A program made the translations under genes and the position numbers. The notes below the pieces were generated by a model that ran no database searches, had not been told where the DNA came from, and was given only the letters and a program-made list of their open reading frames with translations. Source: Streptomyces sp. NBC_00094 (GTDB taxonomy: Bacteria; Actinomycetota; Actinomycetes; Streptomycetales; Streptomycetaceae). Taken from it: DNA of 64,000 nt. Of this stretch, positions 22,149 through 30,793 are shown one piece after another; positions within the stretch are counted from its first letter, which is position 1; every line of letters begins with the position of its first letter. The stretch spans positions 4,035,501-4,099,500 of the forward strand of contig NZ_JAPEMB010000001.1 in NCBI RefSeq assembly GCF_026343125.1. The letters are read 5' to 3'.

Positions 22149-22528
22149 GGGGCACGCTTTCTCGCAGGTCCCACGATGCTGTGGTTCTCGGGGACGGTGG
22201 GTCGAAGTCCGTGAGGACAGGTGAGGACAGAACGGAAAAGACCGTGAAGTCTCACCACGGTAGTCGGGGCGGCTGACGTGGTTCAAGTTGTTGTCCACAG
22301 CCTGTGCATAATGGACCATGGCGACAGGTCGGTTTGACCGGATGGCGTAGCCGCGCGTACCGTGACCAGGTCGAGTTGTCGATGGCTGCTGCCGCCTGCC
22401 TCCGATGGGCAAAGACCACGCTTTGTGGTCGCGAAGCGGTGCTATCGGGCGTTACGAGCTACTCGTGGGCGCACGGTGACAGCCAGGCGATGTCCCGCCA
22501 CCACCCGAATCATTTCTGGAGCCCCCGA
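22149..22528. promoter_or_regulatory. Divergent dnaA / rpmH promoter region
   Basis: A 380-bp gap with no gene, holding promoters for dnaA (left) and the rpmH operon (right). A perfect preferred Streptomyces DnaA box, TTGTCCACA, lies at 22291-22299. Binding of DnaA to its own promoter is known in Streptomyces. Exact promoters are not assigned. Confidence 0.75.
22291..22299 (+). promoter_or_regulatory. DnaA box in the dnaA promoter region
   Basis: TTGTCCACA, an exact match to the high-affinity Streptomyces consensus, isolated in the dnaA-rpmH gap; probably an autoregulation site. Confidence 0.8.
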
Positions 22529-22666
22529 GTGAGCAAGCGCACCTTCCAGCCGAACAACCGTCGTCGCGCGAAGACCCACGGCTTCCGCCTGCGCATGCGC
22601 ACCCGTGCCGGTCGCGCCATCCTGGCGAACCGTCGTGGCAAGGGTCGCGCGAGCCTGTCCGCCTGA
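22529..22666 (+). CDS. rpmH: 50S ribosomal protein L34
   Basis: The 45-residue, very basic protein ([19 protein letters not shown]...) is L34 over its full length, including the conserved [11 protein letters not shown] and RRGKGR segments. It is a late-assembly protein of the large ribosomal subunit. GTG 22529 is the start, preceded by GGAG at 22517-22520. It opens the rpmH-rnpA-yidD-yidC-khpB run, the near-universal origin-side operon. Confidence 0.98.
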   Translation: MSKRTFQPNNRRRAKTHGFRLRMRTRAGRAILANRRGKGRASLSA

Positions 22667-22687
22667 TCCACTTAAACAGGTCATGAC

Positions 22688-23059
22688 GTGCTGCCTACCG
22701 AGAATCGGCTGAGGCGGCGCGAGGACTTCGCAACCGCGGTACGCCGAGGTCGCCGGGCTGGTCGCCCGCTCCTCGTCGTCCACCTACGCAGCGGTGCTAC
22801 GGACCCGCACGCGCCTGGGGAGAGCGCTCCCCCGACGCGTGCGGGTTTCGTCGTGAGCAAGGCCGTGGGCGGTGCGGTCGTGCGTAACCAGGTGAAGCGT
22901 CGCCTCCGCCATCTCCTCCGAGACCGCCTCTCCGAGCTGCCCCCCGGTAGCCTGGTGGTCGTACGGGCGTTGCCCGGAGCCGGTGACGCCGACCACGCAC
23001 AGCTGGCCCGAGACCTGGACGCCGCTTTTCAGCGGCTGCTGGGAGGGGGCACGCGATGA
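22688..23059 (+). CDS. rnpA: Ribonuclease P protein component
   Basis: The 123-residue basic protein carries the RnpA signature ([15 protein letters not shown], residues about 65-79) that binds the RNase P RNA. It increases affinity for precursor tRNA 5' leaders, which the catalytic RNA removes. The start GTG at 22688 lies 21 bp after rpmH, and the stop overlaps yidD by 4 bp (ATGA), so expression is coupled along the operon. No rnpB is in the window. Confidence 0.97.
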   Translation: MLPTENRLRRREDFATAVRRGRRAGRPLLVVHLRSGATDPHAPGESAPPTRAGFVVSKAVGGAVVRNQVKRRLRHLLRDRLSELPPGSLVVVRALPGAGDADHAQLARDLDAAFQRLLGGGTR

Positions 23060-23382
23060 AGTACCCGCTGCTGGCTCTCATCAAGCTGTACCAGTGGACG
23101 ATCAGCCCTCTCCTGGGCCCCGTCTGCCGGTACTACCCGTCGTGTTCCCACTACGGATTCACGGCCATCGACCGGCATGGCGCGATCAAGGGCACGGCCC
23201 TGACCGCCTGGCGCATCCTGCGGTGCAACCCGTGGTCGCCCGGCGGTGTGGACCATGTCCCCGCGCGTAAGCGCCCCCGCTGGCACGAAATGCTGAGGAA
23301 CGCGCTGCGCGGCGACAAGGGCGGGTCCACCGCCGAGACGAGCCCGGCCGCAGAGACCTCGCCCAATGCTCAAGGAGCCTGA
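23056..23382 (+). CDS. yidD: Membrane protein insertion efficiency factor YidD
   Basis: The 108-residue product has the YidD core at residues 1-75: [14 protein letters not shown], the cysteine motif [11 protein letters not shown] and the [14 protein letters not shown] end motif. The remaining 30 residues are a variable charged tail. YidD is a small peripheral membrane protein that assists YidC-mediated insertion. It overlaps rnpA by 4 bp and ends 3 bp before yidC. Confidence 0.96.
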   Translation: MKYPLLALIKLYQWTISPLLGPVCRYYPSCSHYGFTAIDRHGAIKGTALTAWRILRCNPWSPGGVDHVPARKRPRWHEMLRNALRGDKGGSTAETSPAAETSPNAQGA

Positions 23383-23385
23383 TTA

Positions 23386-24717
23386 GTGGACACGATTGCC
23401 AGTCTGTTCAGCTTCATCACCACACCTGTCTCATGGGTGATCGTCCAGTTCCACACGGTGTACGGGGCGATCTTCGGCCCTGACACGGGCTGGGCCTGGG
23501 GCCTGTCCATCGTGTCCCTCGTGGTGCTGATCCGTATCTGTCTGATCCCGCTGTTCGTCAAGCAGATCAAGTCGACGCGGAACATGCAGGCGCTCCAGCC
23601 GAAGATGAAGGCGATCCAGGAGCGCTACAAGAGCGACAAGCAGCGTCAGTCCGAAGAGATGATGAAGCTGTACAAGGAGACGGGTACCAACCCGCTCTCC
23701 TCGTGCCTTCCCATCCTGGCGCAGTCGCCGTTCTTCTTCGCCCTGTACCACGTGCTGTCCTCGATCGCCTCGGGCAAGGAGATCGGTGTCCTCAACCAGC
23801 AGCTGGTCGACAGCGCCCGGCAGGCGCACATCTTCGGTGCACCCATCGCCTCGAAGTTCATGGACTCCCCCGAGGCCGTTGCGGCCCTCGGTGCCTCGCT
23901 GACCGATGTCCGCATCGTCACAGCGATCATGATCGTCATGATGTCGGCCTCGCAGTTCTTCACCCAGCGCCAGCTGATGATGAAGAACGTCGACCTCTCG
24001 GTGAAGACCCCGTACATGCAGCAGCAGAAGATGCTCATGTACATCTTCCCGGTGATCTTCGCCGTCATGGGTATCAACTTCCCCGTCGGTGTCCTCGTCT
24101 ACTGGCTGACCACCAACGTGTGGACCATGGGCCAGCAGATGTACGTGATCAACCAGAACCCGACCCCGGGCAGCAAGGCTCAGGACTCGTACCTCCAGCG
24201 CCTGCTGAAGAACGTCACCACCCACGGTGAGGTCCGCGGCCGGCGTCGGAAGAACATCGTCAAGGTGATCGTCGCCAAGGGCAGCGACCGCAACGAGAAC
24301 GAGCGTCGCTTCTTCACGGGTCTGAGCAAGGCCGGTTTCGCGGCCCAGGCCGACGGCACCGTGATCAAGAGCGACACGATCGTGGCCGAGGCCGAGGGTG
24401 GCGCCGCCGCCAAGCGGCAGCAGCCCAAGCGTCAGACCAAGGCCCAGCGCCAGGCCGCCGCGGTGCAGCAGGCCGCGGCGAAGGACGCCGAGGAAAGCTC
24501 CGAGCCGGCCGCCGAGCAGGCGACCACCTCGCTGGAGAAGAAGCCGCAGGCTCCGGCCGAGGCCGGCGCTGAGGCCGAGACGAAGGACGAGGCGAAGGAC
24601 CAGGCGCAGGGCGACAAGCCCGCGCGCCCCCGTGCCAACTCCGGAGGCTCTCGCCAGGGCAAGTCCGGTCAGCGCAAGGGCCAGCAGCGGCCCAAGCACC
24701 CGTCGTCCAAGAAGTAA
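23386..24717 (+). CDS. yidC: Membrane protein insertase YidC
   Basis: The 443-residue protein has a five-helix YidC/Oxa1 core at about residues 1-260. The second helix holds the hydrophilic-groove arginine ([15 protein letters not shown]), followed by the cytoplasmic coiled loop ([16 protein letters not shown]) and the [16 protein letters not shown] helix. After residue about 310 there is a long Lys/Ala/Glu/Gln-rich tail, as in actinobacterial YidC, which can contact ribosomes. It inserts membrane proteins alone or with Sec. GTG 23386 starts 3 bp after yidD; khpB follows 14 bp downstream. Confidence 0.97.
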   Translation: MDTIASLFSFITTPVSWVIVQFHTVYGAIFGPDTGWAWGLSIVSLVVLIRICLIPLFVKQIKSTRNMQALQPKMKAIQERYKSDKQRQSEEMMKLYKETGTNPLSSCLPILAQSPFFFALYHVLSSIASGKEIGVLNQQLVDSARQAHIFGAPIASKFMDSPEAVAALGASLTDVRIVTAIMIVMMSASQFFTQRQLMMKNVDLSVKTPYMQQQKMLMYIFPVIFAVMGINFPVGVLVYWLTTNVWTMGQQMYVINQNPTPGSKAQDSYLQRLLKNVTTHGEVRGRRRKNIVKVIVAKGSDRNENERRFFTGLSKAGFAAQADGTVIKSDTIVAEAEGGAAAKRQQPKRQTKAQRQAAAVQQAAAKDAEESSEPAAEQATTSLEKKPQAPAEAGAEAETKDEAKDQAQGDKPARPRANSGGSRQGKSGQRKGQQRPKHPSSKK

Positions 24718-24731
24718 GAAGGAGACCATCC

Positions 24732-25244
24732 GTGACGGAAGGCATCACCTCCGCCGCCGCCGAGGGTGGCGACACCCTGACCCGCCTCGAGCAGGAGGGT
24801 GAGATCGCGGCCGACTACCTCGAAGGTCTCCTCGACATCGCCGACCTCGACGGCGACATCGACATGGACGTCGAGGCGGACCGCGCCGCGGTCTCGATCG
24901 TCAGCGACTCCAGCAGCCGCGACCTGCAGAAGCTCGTCGGCCGCGACGGTGAGGTCCTGGAGGCTCTCCAGGAGCTGACTCGCCTGGCCGTGCACCGTGA
25001 GACCGGTGACCGCAGCCGGCTCATGCTCGACATCGCCGGTTTCCGCGCCCAGAAGCGCACCGAGCTCGCGGAGCTGGGCGCCAAGGCCGCGGACGAGGTC
25101 AAGTCCACCGGGCAGCCGGTCAAGCTGGACCCGATGACGCCGTTCGAGCGCAAGGTCGTGCACGACGCGATCGCCGCCGCCGGTCTGCGCAGCGAGTCCG
25201 AGGGCGAGGAGCCGGAGCGCTTCGTCGTCGTGCTCCCGGCCTGA
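24732..25244 (+). CDS. khpB: Jag/KhpB-type RNA-binding protein (KH and R3H domains)
   Basis: The 170-residue protein has a KH domain at about residues 35-100 (LIGRDGE-type loop seen as LVGRDGEVLEALQ) and an R3H domain at about 110-170 with the R-x3-H core in FERKVVHDA. It lacks the N-terminal Jag domain of Firmicutes. Such proteins bind RNA and in Gram-positives affect cell elongation and division. GAAGGAGA precedes the GTG start. It ends the rpmH operon; an intrinsic terminator follows. Confidence 0.92.
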   Translation: MTEGITSAAAEGGDTLTRLEQEGEIAADYLEGLLDIADLDGDIDMDVEADRAAVSIVSDSSSRDLQKLVGRDGEVLEALQELTRLAVHRETGDRSRLMLDIAGFRAQKRTELAELGAKAADEVKSTGQPVKLDPMTPFERKVVHDAIAAAGLRSESEGEEPERFVVVLPA

Positions 25245-25258
25245 TCCCTCTCGTAGTG

Positions 25259-25293
25259 TCGGCCCCGTCTGTTCGCAGGCGGGGCCGATCTTT
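25259..25293 (+). terminator. Intrinsic terminator after khpB
   Basis: 9-bp arms 25259-25267 / 25280-25288 with an inner 3-bp stem and TTCG loop, followed by TCTTTG. It separates the rpmH operon from rsmG. Confidence 0.9.
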
Positions 25294-25361
25294 GTCAGCC
25301 TGATAGTCAGCCACCACAGTGCGCTCGCAGGGAATGCGTGCGGTACGGAAGGACGGTTCCC

Positions 25362-26078
25362 GTGACGGAGGCAGCGGAGCTCCCGGAGGCGCCCGAGCAG
25401 GCGCGGACAGTCTTCGGTGAGCACTTCCCGGAGGCTGTGCGGTACGCGGAGCTCCTCGCGGACGCGGGTGTGAAGCGTGGTCTGATCGGCCCGCGCGAAG
25501 TCCCGCGACTGTGGGAACGGCACCTGCTGAACTGTGCCGTCCTCTCGGAGGTCGTTCCCGAAGGCGTGACGGTCTGCGACGTGGGCTCGGGTGCGGGTCT
25601 TCCCGGTATCCCGCTGGCTCTCGTCCGGCCCGACCTCAAGATCACCCTCCTGGAGCCGCTGCTGCGCCGGACGAACTTCCTCCAGGAAGTCGTCGAGCTG
25701 CTCGGCCTCGACCATGTGACCGTGGTCCGTGGTCGCGCGGAGGAGATGCTCGGCAAGATCACGCCCGTCCATGTGGTGACCGCTCGCGCGGTGGCTCCCC
25801 TGGACCGGCTGGCCGGCTGGGGCGTTCCCCTGCTCCGCCCGTACGGCGAGATGCTGGCACTCAAGGGCGACACCGCGGAGGAGGAGATCGTCGGCGCTCG
25901 CGCCGCGCTCTCCAGGCTCGGTGTGGTGGCGACCTCGGTGCTGCAGGTGGGTGAGGGCATCGTGGATCCCCTCTCCACGGTGGTCCGGGTGGAGGTCGGT
26001 GAGAGCCCCGGCGGTGTGCGGTTCGCTGCCAAGCGCGCCAAGGCCGCCCGGACGAGTAAGACCCGTCGACGCCGCTAA
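25362..26078 (+). CDS. rsmG: 16S rRNA (guanine-N7)-methyltransferase RsmG
   Basis: The 238-residue protein has the SAM-binding motif DVGSGAGLPGIPLAL at about residues 70-84 and the RsmG-specific ERHLLNC and RGRAEE segments. It methylates N7 of a guanine in the 530 loop of 16S rRNA; in Streptomyces loss of this enzyme gives low-level streptomycin resistance and changes antibiotic output (family knowledge). GTG 25362 follows GGAAGGACGG. The C-terminus is Lys/Arg-rich, possibly for rRNA binding. It precedes parA by 284 bp. Confidence 0.97.
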   Translation: MTEAAELPEAPEQARTVFGEHFPEAVRYAELLADAGVKRGLIGPREVPRLWERHLLNCAVLSEVVPEGVTVCDVGSGAGLPGIPLALVRPDLKITLLEPLLRRTNFLQEVVELLGLDHVTVVRGRAEEMLGKITPVHVVTARAVAPLDRLAGWGVPLLRPYGEMLALKGDTAEEEIVGARAALSRLGVVATSVLQVGEGIVDPLSTVVRVEVGESPGGVRFAAKRAKAARTSKTRRRR

Positions 26079-26139
26079 GCGTCGTATACGTACCATTTCG
26101 GAGTGTCGAACGGCCCCGACCGTGCAGCAGGGGCATGGT

Positions 26140-26153
26140 GTTTCACGTGAAAC
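26140..26153. other. parS: parS site 1 (parA leader)
   Basis: GTTTCACGTGAAAC, a perfect 14-bp parS palindrome, 210 bp upstream of parA. It may centre ParB loading and autorepression of parAB. Confidence 0.95.
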
Positions 26154-26362
26154 GTCGCTCCCTGCTGCAGGGGATCATCAGTCGTGGCCGCGCGGCTGCA
26201 ACGCCCCGGGACCGTAGCCCCCGCGTGAAACCACTCGCGAGGGTTACGGAGTTGTCCACAGAGGTGGATTCACCCACAGAACCCCCGACCTCGCTGGTTC
26301 ACGACCCCGAAAGCATGGCAGGCTCTGCTCGTCGCGAGCCTGAAGCCGAGGAGAGTGAATCC

Positions 26363-27391
26363 ATGCGGTCCGACGCCAACATCGCGGGACCGATGACCGA
26401 TCCGGTCCCCGGTCCCCGAACCGAATCGGCGGGGGAGGATGTTTCACGTGAAACATTGCCCCCGATGGACGACACCCCCATTGGTCGCGCTGCCCAGCTG
26501 GCAGTAGAAGCCCTGGGCCGTGCCGGTGAGGGCCTTCCCCGCCCGGCCCGGACTCGGGTGATGGTGGTCGCCAACCAGAAGGGCGGCGTGGGCAAGACGA
26601 CCACGACGGTCAACCTGGCTGCCTCCCTGGCGCTGCACGGCGCCCGGGTCCTGGTCATCGACCTGGACCCGCAGGGCAACGCCTCCACGGCGCTGGGTAT
26701 CGACCACCACGCCGAGGTCCCCTCGATCTACGACGTCCTGGTGGACAGCAGGCCCCTCTCCGAAGTGGTGCAGCCCGTCCTGGACGTCGAGGGCCTCTTC
26801 TGCGCCCCCGCCACCATCGATCTCGCCGGTGCGGAGATCGAGCTGGTGTCGCTGGTGGCGCGCGAGAGCCGTCTGCAGCGGGCGATCCAGGCCTACGAGC
26901 AGCCGCTCGACTACATCCTCATCGACTGCCCGCCGTCCCTCGGCCTGCTCACGGTCAACGCCATGGTCGCCGGGGCCGAGGTGCTGATCCCGATCCAGTG
27001 CGAGTACTACGCGCTGGAGGGTCTCGGGCAGCTCCTGCGGAACGTCGAGCTGGTCCGGGGGCACCTGAACCCGGGACTTCACGTCTCCACCATCCTGCTC
27101 ACCATGTACGACGGCCGGACGAGGCTTGCCTCCCAGGTCGCCGACGAGGTGCGCACGCACTTCGCCGAGGAGGTGCTGCGGACCAGCATTCCGAGGTCCG
27201 TCCGCATCTCGGAGGCGCCCAGCTACGGGCAGACGGTCCTCACCTACGACCCGGGCTCCAGCGGTGCCCTGTCGTATCTCGAGGCGGCCCGTGAGATCGC
27301 CCTGCGGGGTGCCACCGTGCACTACGACCCGCAGCACGCCCATGCAGGGCACCAGAACTACCAGCGCAGCATGTCGGAGGGGATCCAGTGA
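26363..27391 (+). CDS. parA: Chromosome partitioning ATPase ParA
   Basis: The 342-residue protein has a disordered N-terminus of about 70 residues and a MinD/ParA ATPase domain with the deviant Walker A KGGVGKTT, the DLDPQGNAS switch and IDCPPSLG motif. ParA binds DNA and polar proteins and moves ParB-parS complexes during sporulation. ATG 26363 is chosen because GAGGAGAG (26348-26355) precedes it at 7 nt; an ATG at 26315 and the frame further upstream lack ribosome sites. A parS site lies inside its coding sequence. Its stop overlaps the parB GTG. Confidence 0.95.
   Translation: MRSDANIAGPMTDPVPGPRTESAGEDVSRETLPPMDDTPIGRAAQLAVEALGRAGEGLPRPARTRVMVVANQKGGVGKTTTTVNLAASLALHGARVLVIDLDPQGNASTALGIDHHAEVPSIYDVLVDSRPLSEVVQPVLDVEGLFCAPATIDLAGAEIELVSLVARESRLQRAIQAYEQPLDYILIDCPPSLGLLTVNAMVAGAEVLIPIQCEYYALEGLGQLLRNVELVRGHLNPGLHVSTILLTMYDGRTRLASQVADEVRTHFAEEVLRTSIPRSVRISEAPSYGQTVLTYDPGSSGALSYLEAAREIALRGATVHYDPQHAHAGHQNYQRSMSEGIQ
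26441..26454. other. parS: parS site 2 (inside parA)
   Basis: Exact GTTTCACGTGAAAC within the parA coding sequence, read as VSRET in its frame. Confidence 0.95.
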
Positions 27392-28413
27392 GCGAGCGAC
27401 GTAGGGGATTGGGGCGTGGGCTCGGTTCGCTGATTCCTTCTGCTCCGCAGGAGCGGGGTGTGGCCGCCGCCAAGCTGGCGACGCTCCCGCACAGCACCCA
27501 GTCCCCCGACGCGGGGGCGTGGAGCGAGGCCGAGCCGGTGGCCCTGCCGGAGGTTCCGGCCGGGGCGTACTTCACCGAGCTTCCGCTCGACCTCATCGTC
27601 CCCAACCGGCACCAGCCTCGTGAGGTCTTCGACGAGGACGCCCTGGCGGAGCTCGTCACCTCCATCAAGGAGGTCGGTCTGCTCCAGCCCGTGGTCGTGC
27701 GCAAGGCCGACGGCGAGCGCTACGAGCTCGTCATGGGTGAGCGTCGTTTGCGGGCGTCGAAGGAAGCCGGTCTCGAGCGGATCCCGGCGATCGTCCGGGA
27801 CACCGACGACGAGAAGATGCTCCTGGACGCCCTGCTGGAGAACCTCCACCGGGCCCAGCTGAACGCGATCGAAGAGGCTCACGCCTACGAGCAGCTGCTC
27901 AAGGACTTCGGTTGCACCCATGACCAGCTCGCGGACCGGATCGGGCGCTCCCGCCCGCAGATCTCCAACACGCTGCGTCTGCTGCGGCTCTCTCTTCCGG
28001 TGCAGCGGAGGGTCGCCGCCGGAGTGCTCTCCGCGGGCCACGCGCGGGCCCTGGTCGGTGTGGAGGACCCGGAGGCCCAGGACCAGCTGGCCTGCCGGAT
28101 CGTCGCCGAGGGGCTCTCGGTGCGTACCGTCGAGGAGATCGTGAGCCTCATGGGCTCCGATGAGTCCGCCTCGCCGGTCAAGCCGAAGGGCCCTCGCGCC
28201 GGTGCCCGCGTCTCGCCGGCACTCACCGAGCTCGCCACGCGGCTCTCGGACCGCTTCGAGACCCGGGTGAAGGTCGACCTGGGGCAGAAGAAGGGAAAGA
28301 TCGTCGTCGAGTTCGCCTCGATGGACGATCTGGAGCGGATCCTCTCGACCCTGGCCCCCGGAGAGGGACGGGTCATGGACCACAAGAACGCCGAGCAGAG
28401 CCGGCAGGGCTGA
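27388..28413 (+). CDS. parB: Chromosome partitioning CTPase ParB
   Basis: The 341-residue protein starts with a ParA-stimulating basic motif (RRGLGRGLGSL), then the CTP-binding domain with GERRLRASK, box II ENLHRAQLNAIEEA, an HTH (LADRIGRSRPQISNTLRLL) that reads parS, and a C-terminal dimerisation helix. ParB loads at parS as a sliding clamp and organises the origin. GTG 27388 overlaps the parA stop by 4 bp. Nine cognate sites or variants are visible in this window. Confidence 0.97.
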   Translation: MSERRRGLGRGLGSLIPSAPQERGVAAAKLATLPHSTQSPDAGAWSEAEPVALPEVPAGAYFTELPLDLIVPNRHQPREVFDEDALAELVTSIKEVGLLQPVVVRKADGERYELVMGERRLRASKEAGLERIPAIVRDTDDEKMLLDALLENLHRAQLNAIEEAHAYEQLLKDFGCTHDQLADRIGRSRPQISNTLRLLRLSLPVQRRVAAGVLSAGHARALVGVEDPEAQDQLACRIVAEGLSVRTVEEIVSLMGSDESASPVKPKGPRAGARVSPALTELATRLSDRFETRVKVDLGQKKGKIVVEFASMDDLERILSTLAPGEGRVMDHKNAEQSRQG

Positions 28414-28440
28414 CGCCCCCCCGCTCCGCCGAGGCCGCCC

Positions 28441-28488
28441 AGGGCGGGCCGAACTCCGGTCTCACCGGAGTCCGGTCCGCCCTTTGGC
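28441..28488 (+). terminator. Terminator of parAB
   Basis: 20-bp arms (28441-28460, 28464-28483) with two mismatches and a 3-nt loop, followed by TTTGG. It lies 27 bp past parB. Confidence 0.85.
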
Positions 28489-28515
28489 TTGGAGCGGTGT
28501 CCCCCTGATCGTCCG

Positions 28516-28544
28516 ATGGATACGATTCTGAGAGGCGTATCCAT
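28516..28544. promoter_or_regulatory. Inverted repeat in the promoter of the GNAT gene
   Basis: Perfect 9-bp arms ATGGATACG (28516-28524) and CGTATCCAT (28536-28544) 31 bp upstream of the start codon. A possible -10 element, TACGAT, is at 28521-28526 inside the repeat, so it could be an operator. Confidence 0.5.
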
Positions 28545-28574
28545 GCTCGATGGCGAGGGAAGCGAGGAGAAGCC

Positions 28575-29192
28575 GTGGGGCGTCGGCTCGTACCGCTCAC
28601 GCTGGACAACCTTGAGGACCTTCCCCGGCGATGTCGCTCCTGCGTCTTCTGGGAGCTCGACCCGGTCAGCGGTGAGGCCGCCGTGAAGGCGGGGCACCCG
28701 GAGCTGGAGAAGGAGGCCTGGATCTCCGCTGTCCTGTTGGAGTGGGGGTCCTGCGGCCGGGTGGTCTACGTGGACGACGTGCCCGTCGGCTACGTTCTCT
28801 ACGCTCCGCCCGCCTATGTGCCGCGGTCGACGGCCTTCCCGACGAGTCCGGTGGCGGCCGATGCCGTGCAGCTGATGACGGCCTGGATCATGCCCGGGTA
28901 CCAGGGCCAGGGGCTCGGCCGGATGGTCGTACAGACCGTGGCCAAGGACGTGATGAGGCGGGGCTTCAAGGCCATCGAGGCGTTCGGAGACGCCCGCTGG
29001 AAGGAACCGGCCTGTGTGCTGCCGGCCGACCATCTCCTTGCCGTGGGCTTCAAGACGGTCCGGCCGCACCACGCGTTCCCCCGGCTGAGGCTGGAGCTCC
29101 GGACGACGCTCTCCTGGAAGGAGGACGTCGAGATGGCTCTGGACCGGCTGCTCGGCGCCGTAAAGAAGGAGCCCGCCCTGCGACCGCTCTAG
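28575..29192 (+). CDS. GNAT-family N-acetyltransferase
   Basis: A 205-residue protein with a GNAT fold: the acetyl-CoA loop is YQGQGLGRM at about residues 113-121, preceded by the LMTAWIMPG strand. The N-terminal part contains CRSCVFWELD, a cysteine pair that is conserved in this origin-linked Streptomyces family. The acceptor is unknown. GTG 28575 follows GAGGAGA. It stands alone, between the parAB terminator and a bidirectional terminator shared with trxA. Confidence 0.9.
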   Translation: MGRRLVPLTLDNLEDLPRRCRSCVFWELDPVSGEAAVKAGHPELEKEAWISAVLLEWGSCGRVVYVDDVPVGYVLYAPPAYVPRSTAFPTSPVAADAVQLMTAWIMPGYQGQGLGRMVVQTVAKDVMRRGFKAIEAFGDARWKEPACVLPADHLLAVGFKTVRPHHAFPRLRLELRTTLSWKEDVEMALDRLLGAVKKEPALRPL

Positions 29193-29243
29193 GGGGTCTT
29201 GCCGATCAGACCGGGCTCCGGCCTGTCCGGCGTCGGAACACGA

Positions 29244-29276
29244 GAACGGCCCGCCCCTTGTCGGGGCGGGCCGTTC
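29244..29276. terminator. Bidirectional terminator between GNAT gene and trxA
   Basis: Perfect 14-bp arms (29244-29257, 29263-29276) with a 5-nt loop between two convergent genes. A parS site follows 10 bp away. Confidence 0.9.
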
Positions 29277-29285
29277 GTGTTTCAC

Positions 29286-29299
29286 GTTTCACGTGAAAC
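29286..29299. other. parS: parS site 3
   Basis: Exact GTTTCACGTGAAAC between the terminator and the trxA stop. A half-site GTTTCACG (29279-29286) overlaps it on the left. Confidence 0.95.
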
Positions 29300-29309
29300 G
29301 GAGAGCGTG

Positions 29310-29642
29310 TCAGCCCTTCGCGGGCTCGACGAAGCCTTCCAGGTCGCGCAGGATGGCGGCCTTCGGCTTGGCGCCGACGATCGTCTTCACGACCTCGCCA
29401 CCCTGGTAGACGTTGAGCGTCGGGATGGACATGACGCCGTACTTGGCAGCCGTGGCCGGGTTCTCATCGATGTTGAGCTTCACGATCTCGATCTCGCCGT
29501 GCTCTGCGGCGATGGCCTCCAGCGACGGGGCGATCTGGCGGCACGGGCCGCACCACGCGGCCCAGAAGTCCACGAGGACGGGCTTGTCGCTCTTGAGGAC
29601 GTCCTCTTCGAAGGAAGCGTCGGTCACAGTCTTCAGGGCCAC
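29310..29642 (-). CDS. trxA: Thioredoxin
   Basis: The 110-residue product is a single thioredoxin domain with the active site WCGPC (Cys31, Cys34) and the cis-proline IPT segment. It reduces cytoplasmic disulfides and is recharged by TrxB, encoded 47 bp upstream. GTG 29642 is the start, preceded by a strong AAGGAGG (complement of 29649-29655). Last gene of the sigM-anti-sigma-trxBA run; in Streptomyces trxBA is a known oxidative-stress target. Confidence 0.97.
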   Translation of the reverse strand: MALKTVTDASFEEDVLKSDKPVLVDFWAAWCGPCRQIAPSLEAIAAEHGEIEIVKLNIDENPATAAKYGVMSIPTLNVYQGGEVVKTIVGAKPKAAILRDLEGFVEPAKG

Positions 29643-29689
29643 GGCGGCCTCCTTGTTTTCGCGGGGTGTGGGGTGAGGAAGGACGAGGA

Positions 29690-30655
29690 TCAGACCGCGG
29701 GGGTCTCGGCCAGCTTCTCGCTGTCGGCGAGAGCGGCCAGGAAGCGCTCGGCGTCGAGCGCGGAGGAGCAGCCCGTACCAGCGGCCGTGATGGCCTGACG
29801 GTAGGTGTGGTCGACGACGTCGCCCGCGCCGAAGACGCCCGTGACGTTCGTGCGGGTCGACGGGGCGGCCACCTTCAGGTAACCCTCCTCGTCCAGCTCC
29901 AGCTGGCCCTTGAAGAGCTCCGTCCGAGGGTCGTGGCCCACGGCGATGAAGAGGCCGGTGACCGGCAGCTCGCGGGTCGCGCCGGTCTTGGTGTCGCGCA
30001 GGGTCAGACCGCTGAGCTTCTGCTCGCCGTGGATCTCGGTGACCTCGCTGTCCCAGGCGAACGAGATCTTCGGGTCGGCGAAGGCGCGCTCCTGCATGGC
30101 CTTGGAGGCACGCAGGGTGTCGCGGCGGTGGACGATCGTGACGGACTTGGCGAAGCGCGAGAGGAAGGTGGCCTCCTCGATCGCGGTGTCGCCGCCGCCG
30201 ACGACGGCGATGTCGTGGTCCTTGAAGAAGAACCCGTCGCAGGTGGCGCACCAGGAGACGCCGCGGCCGGAGAGCGCGTCCTCGTTGGGGAGGCCGAGCT
30301 TGCGGTGCTGGGAGCCCGTGGTGACGATGACGGCCTTCGCGCGGTGCACGGTGCCGGCGGTGTCGGTGACGGTCTTGATGTCGCCGGTCAGGTCCACGGC
30401 GATGACGTCGTCGGGGATCAGCTCGGCGCCGAAGCGCTCGGCCTGGGCCCGCATGTTGTCCATCAGGTCCGGGCCCATGATGCCGTCACGGAAGCCGGGG
30501 AAGTTCTCGACCTCGGTCGTGTTCATCAGCGCGCCACCGGCGGTGACGGCGCCCTCGAAGACCAGCGGGTTCAGCGACGCTCGGGCCGTGTAGAGCGCTG
30601 CGGTGTAACCCGCGGGCCCGGAGCCGATGATGATCACGTTACGGACGTCGCTCAC
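29690..30655 (-). CDS. trxB: Thioredoxin reductase (NADPH)
   Basis: The 321-residue flavoprotein has an FAD motif [12 protein letters not shown] (9-20), redox-active CATC (Cys136, Cys139), NADPH-binding [10 protein letters not shown] and the C-terminal GAGDVVD FAD motif: all hallmarks of low-molecular-weight TrxB. It passes electrons from NADPH to thioredoxin. It lies 138 bp downstream of the anti-sigma gene on the same strand; a separate promoter is possible in that gap. Confidence 0.98.
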   Translation of the reverse strand: MSDVRNVIIIGSGPAGYTAALYTARASLNPLVFEGAVTAGGALMNTTEVENFPGFRDGIMGPDLMDNMRAQAERFGAELIPDDVIAVDLTGDIKTVTDTAGTVHRAKAVIVTTGSQHRKLGLPNEDALSGRGVSWCATCDGFFFKDHDIAVVGGGDTAIEEATFLSRFAKSVTIVHRRDTLRASKAMQERAFADPKISFAWDSEVTEIHGEQKLSGLTLRDTKTGATRELPVTGLFIAVGHDPRTELFKGQLELDEEGYLKVAAPSTRTNVTGVFGAGDVVDHTYRQAITAAGTGCSSALDAERFLAALADSEKLAETPAV

Positions 30656-30793
30656 GGGTTACTTCCTCGTCTCTGCAGACTGCCACTGCCTACGGGGGCG
30701 GTCGTCTCGGTCACTCTCACCCCACCCAACGGATCCTACGGGGGATGCATTCCCGAGAGTGCCGCGCGGCACGTGGCTGCGCTCCGGAGCGAG

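Noticed and set aside
20073-22214. Plus-strand frame opposite dnaA and part of oriC
   Set aside because: dnaA motifs are unmistakable on the minus strand; this is a GC shadow.
26222-26230. Another parS in the parA leader
   Set aside because: Only the half GCGTGAAAC matches; the other arm is absent.
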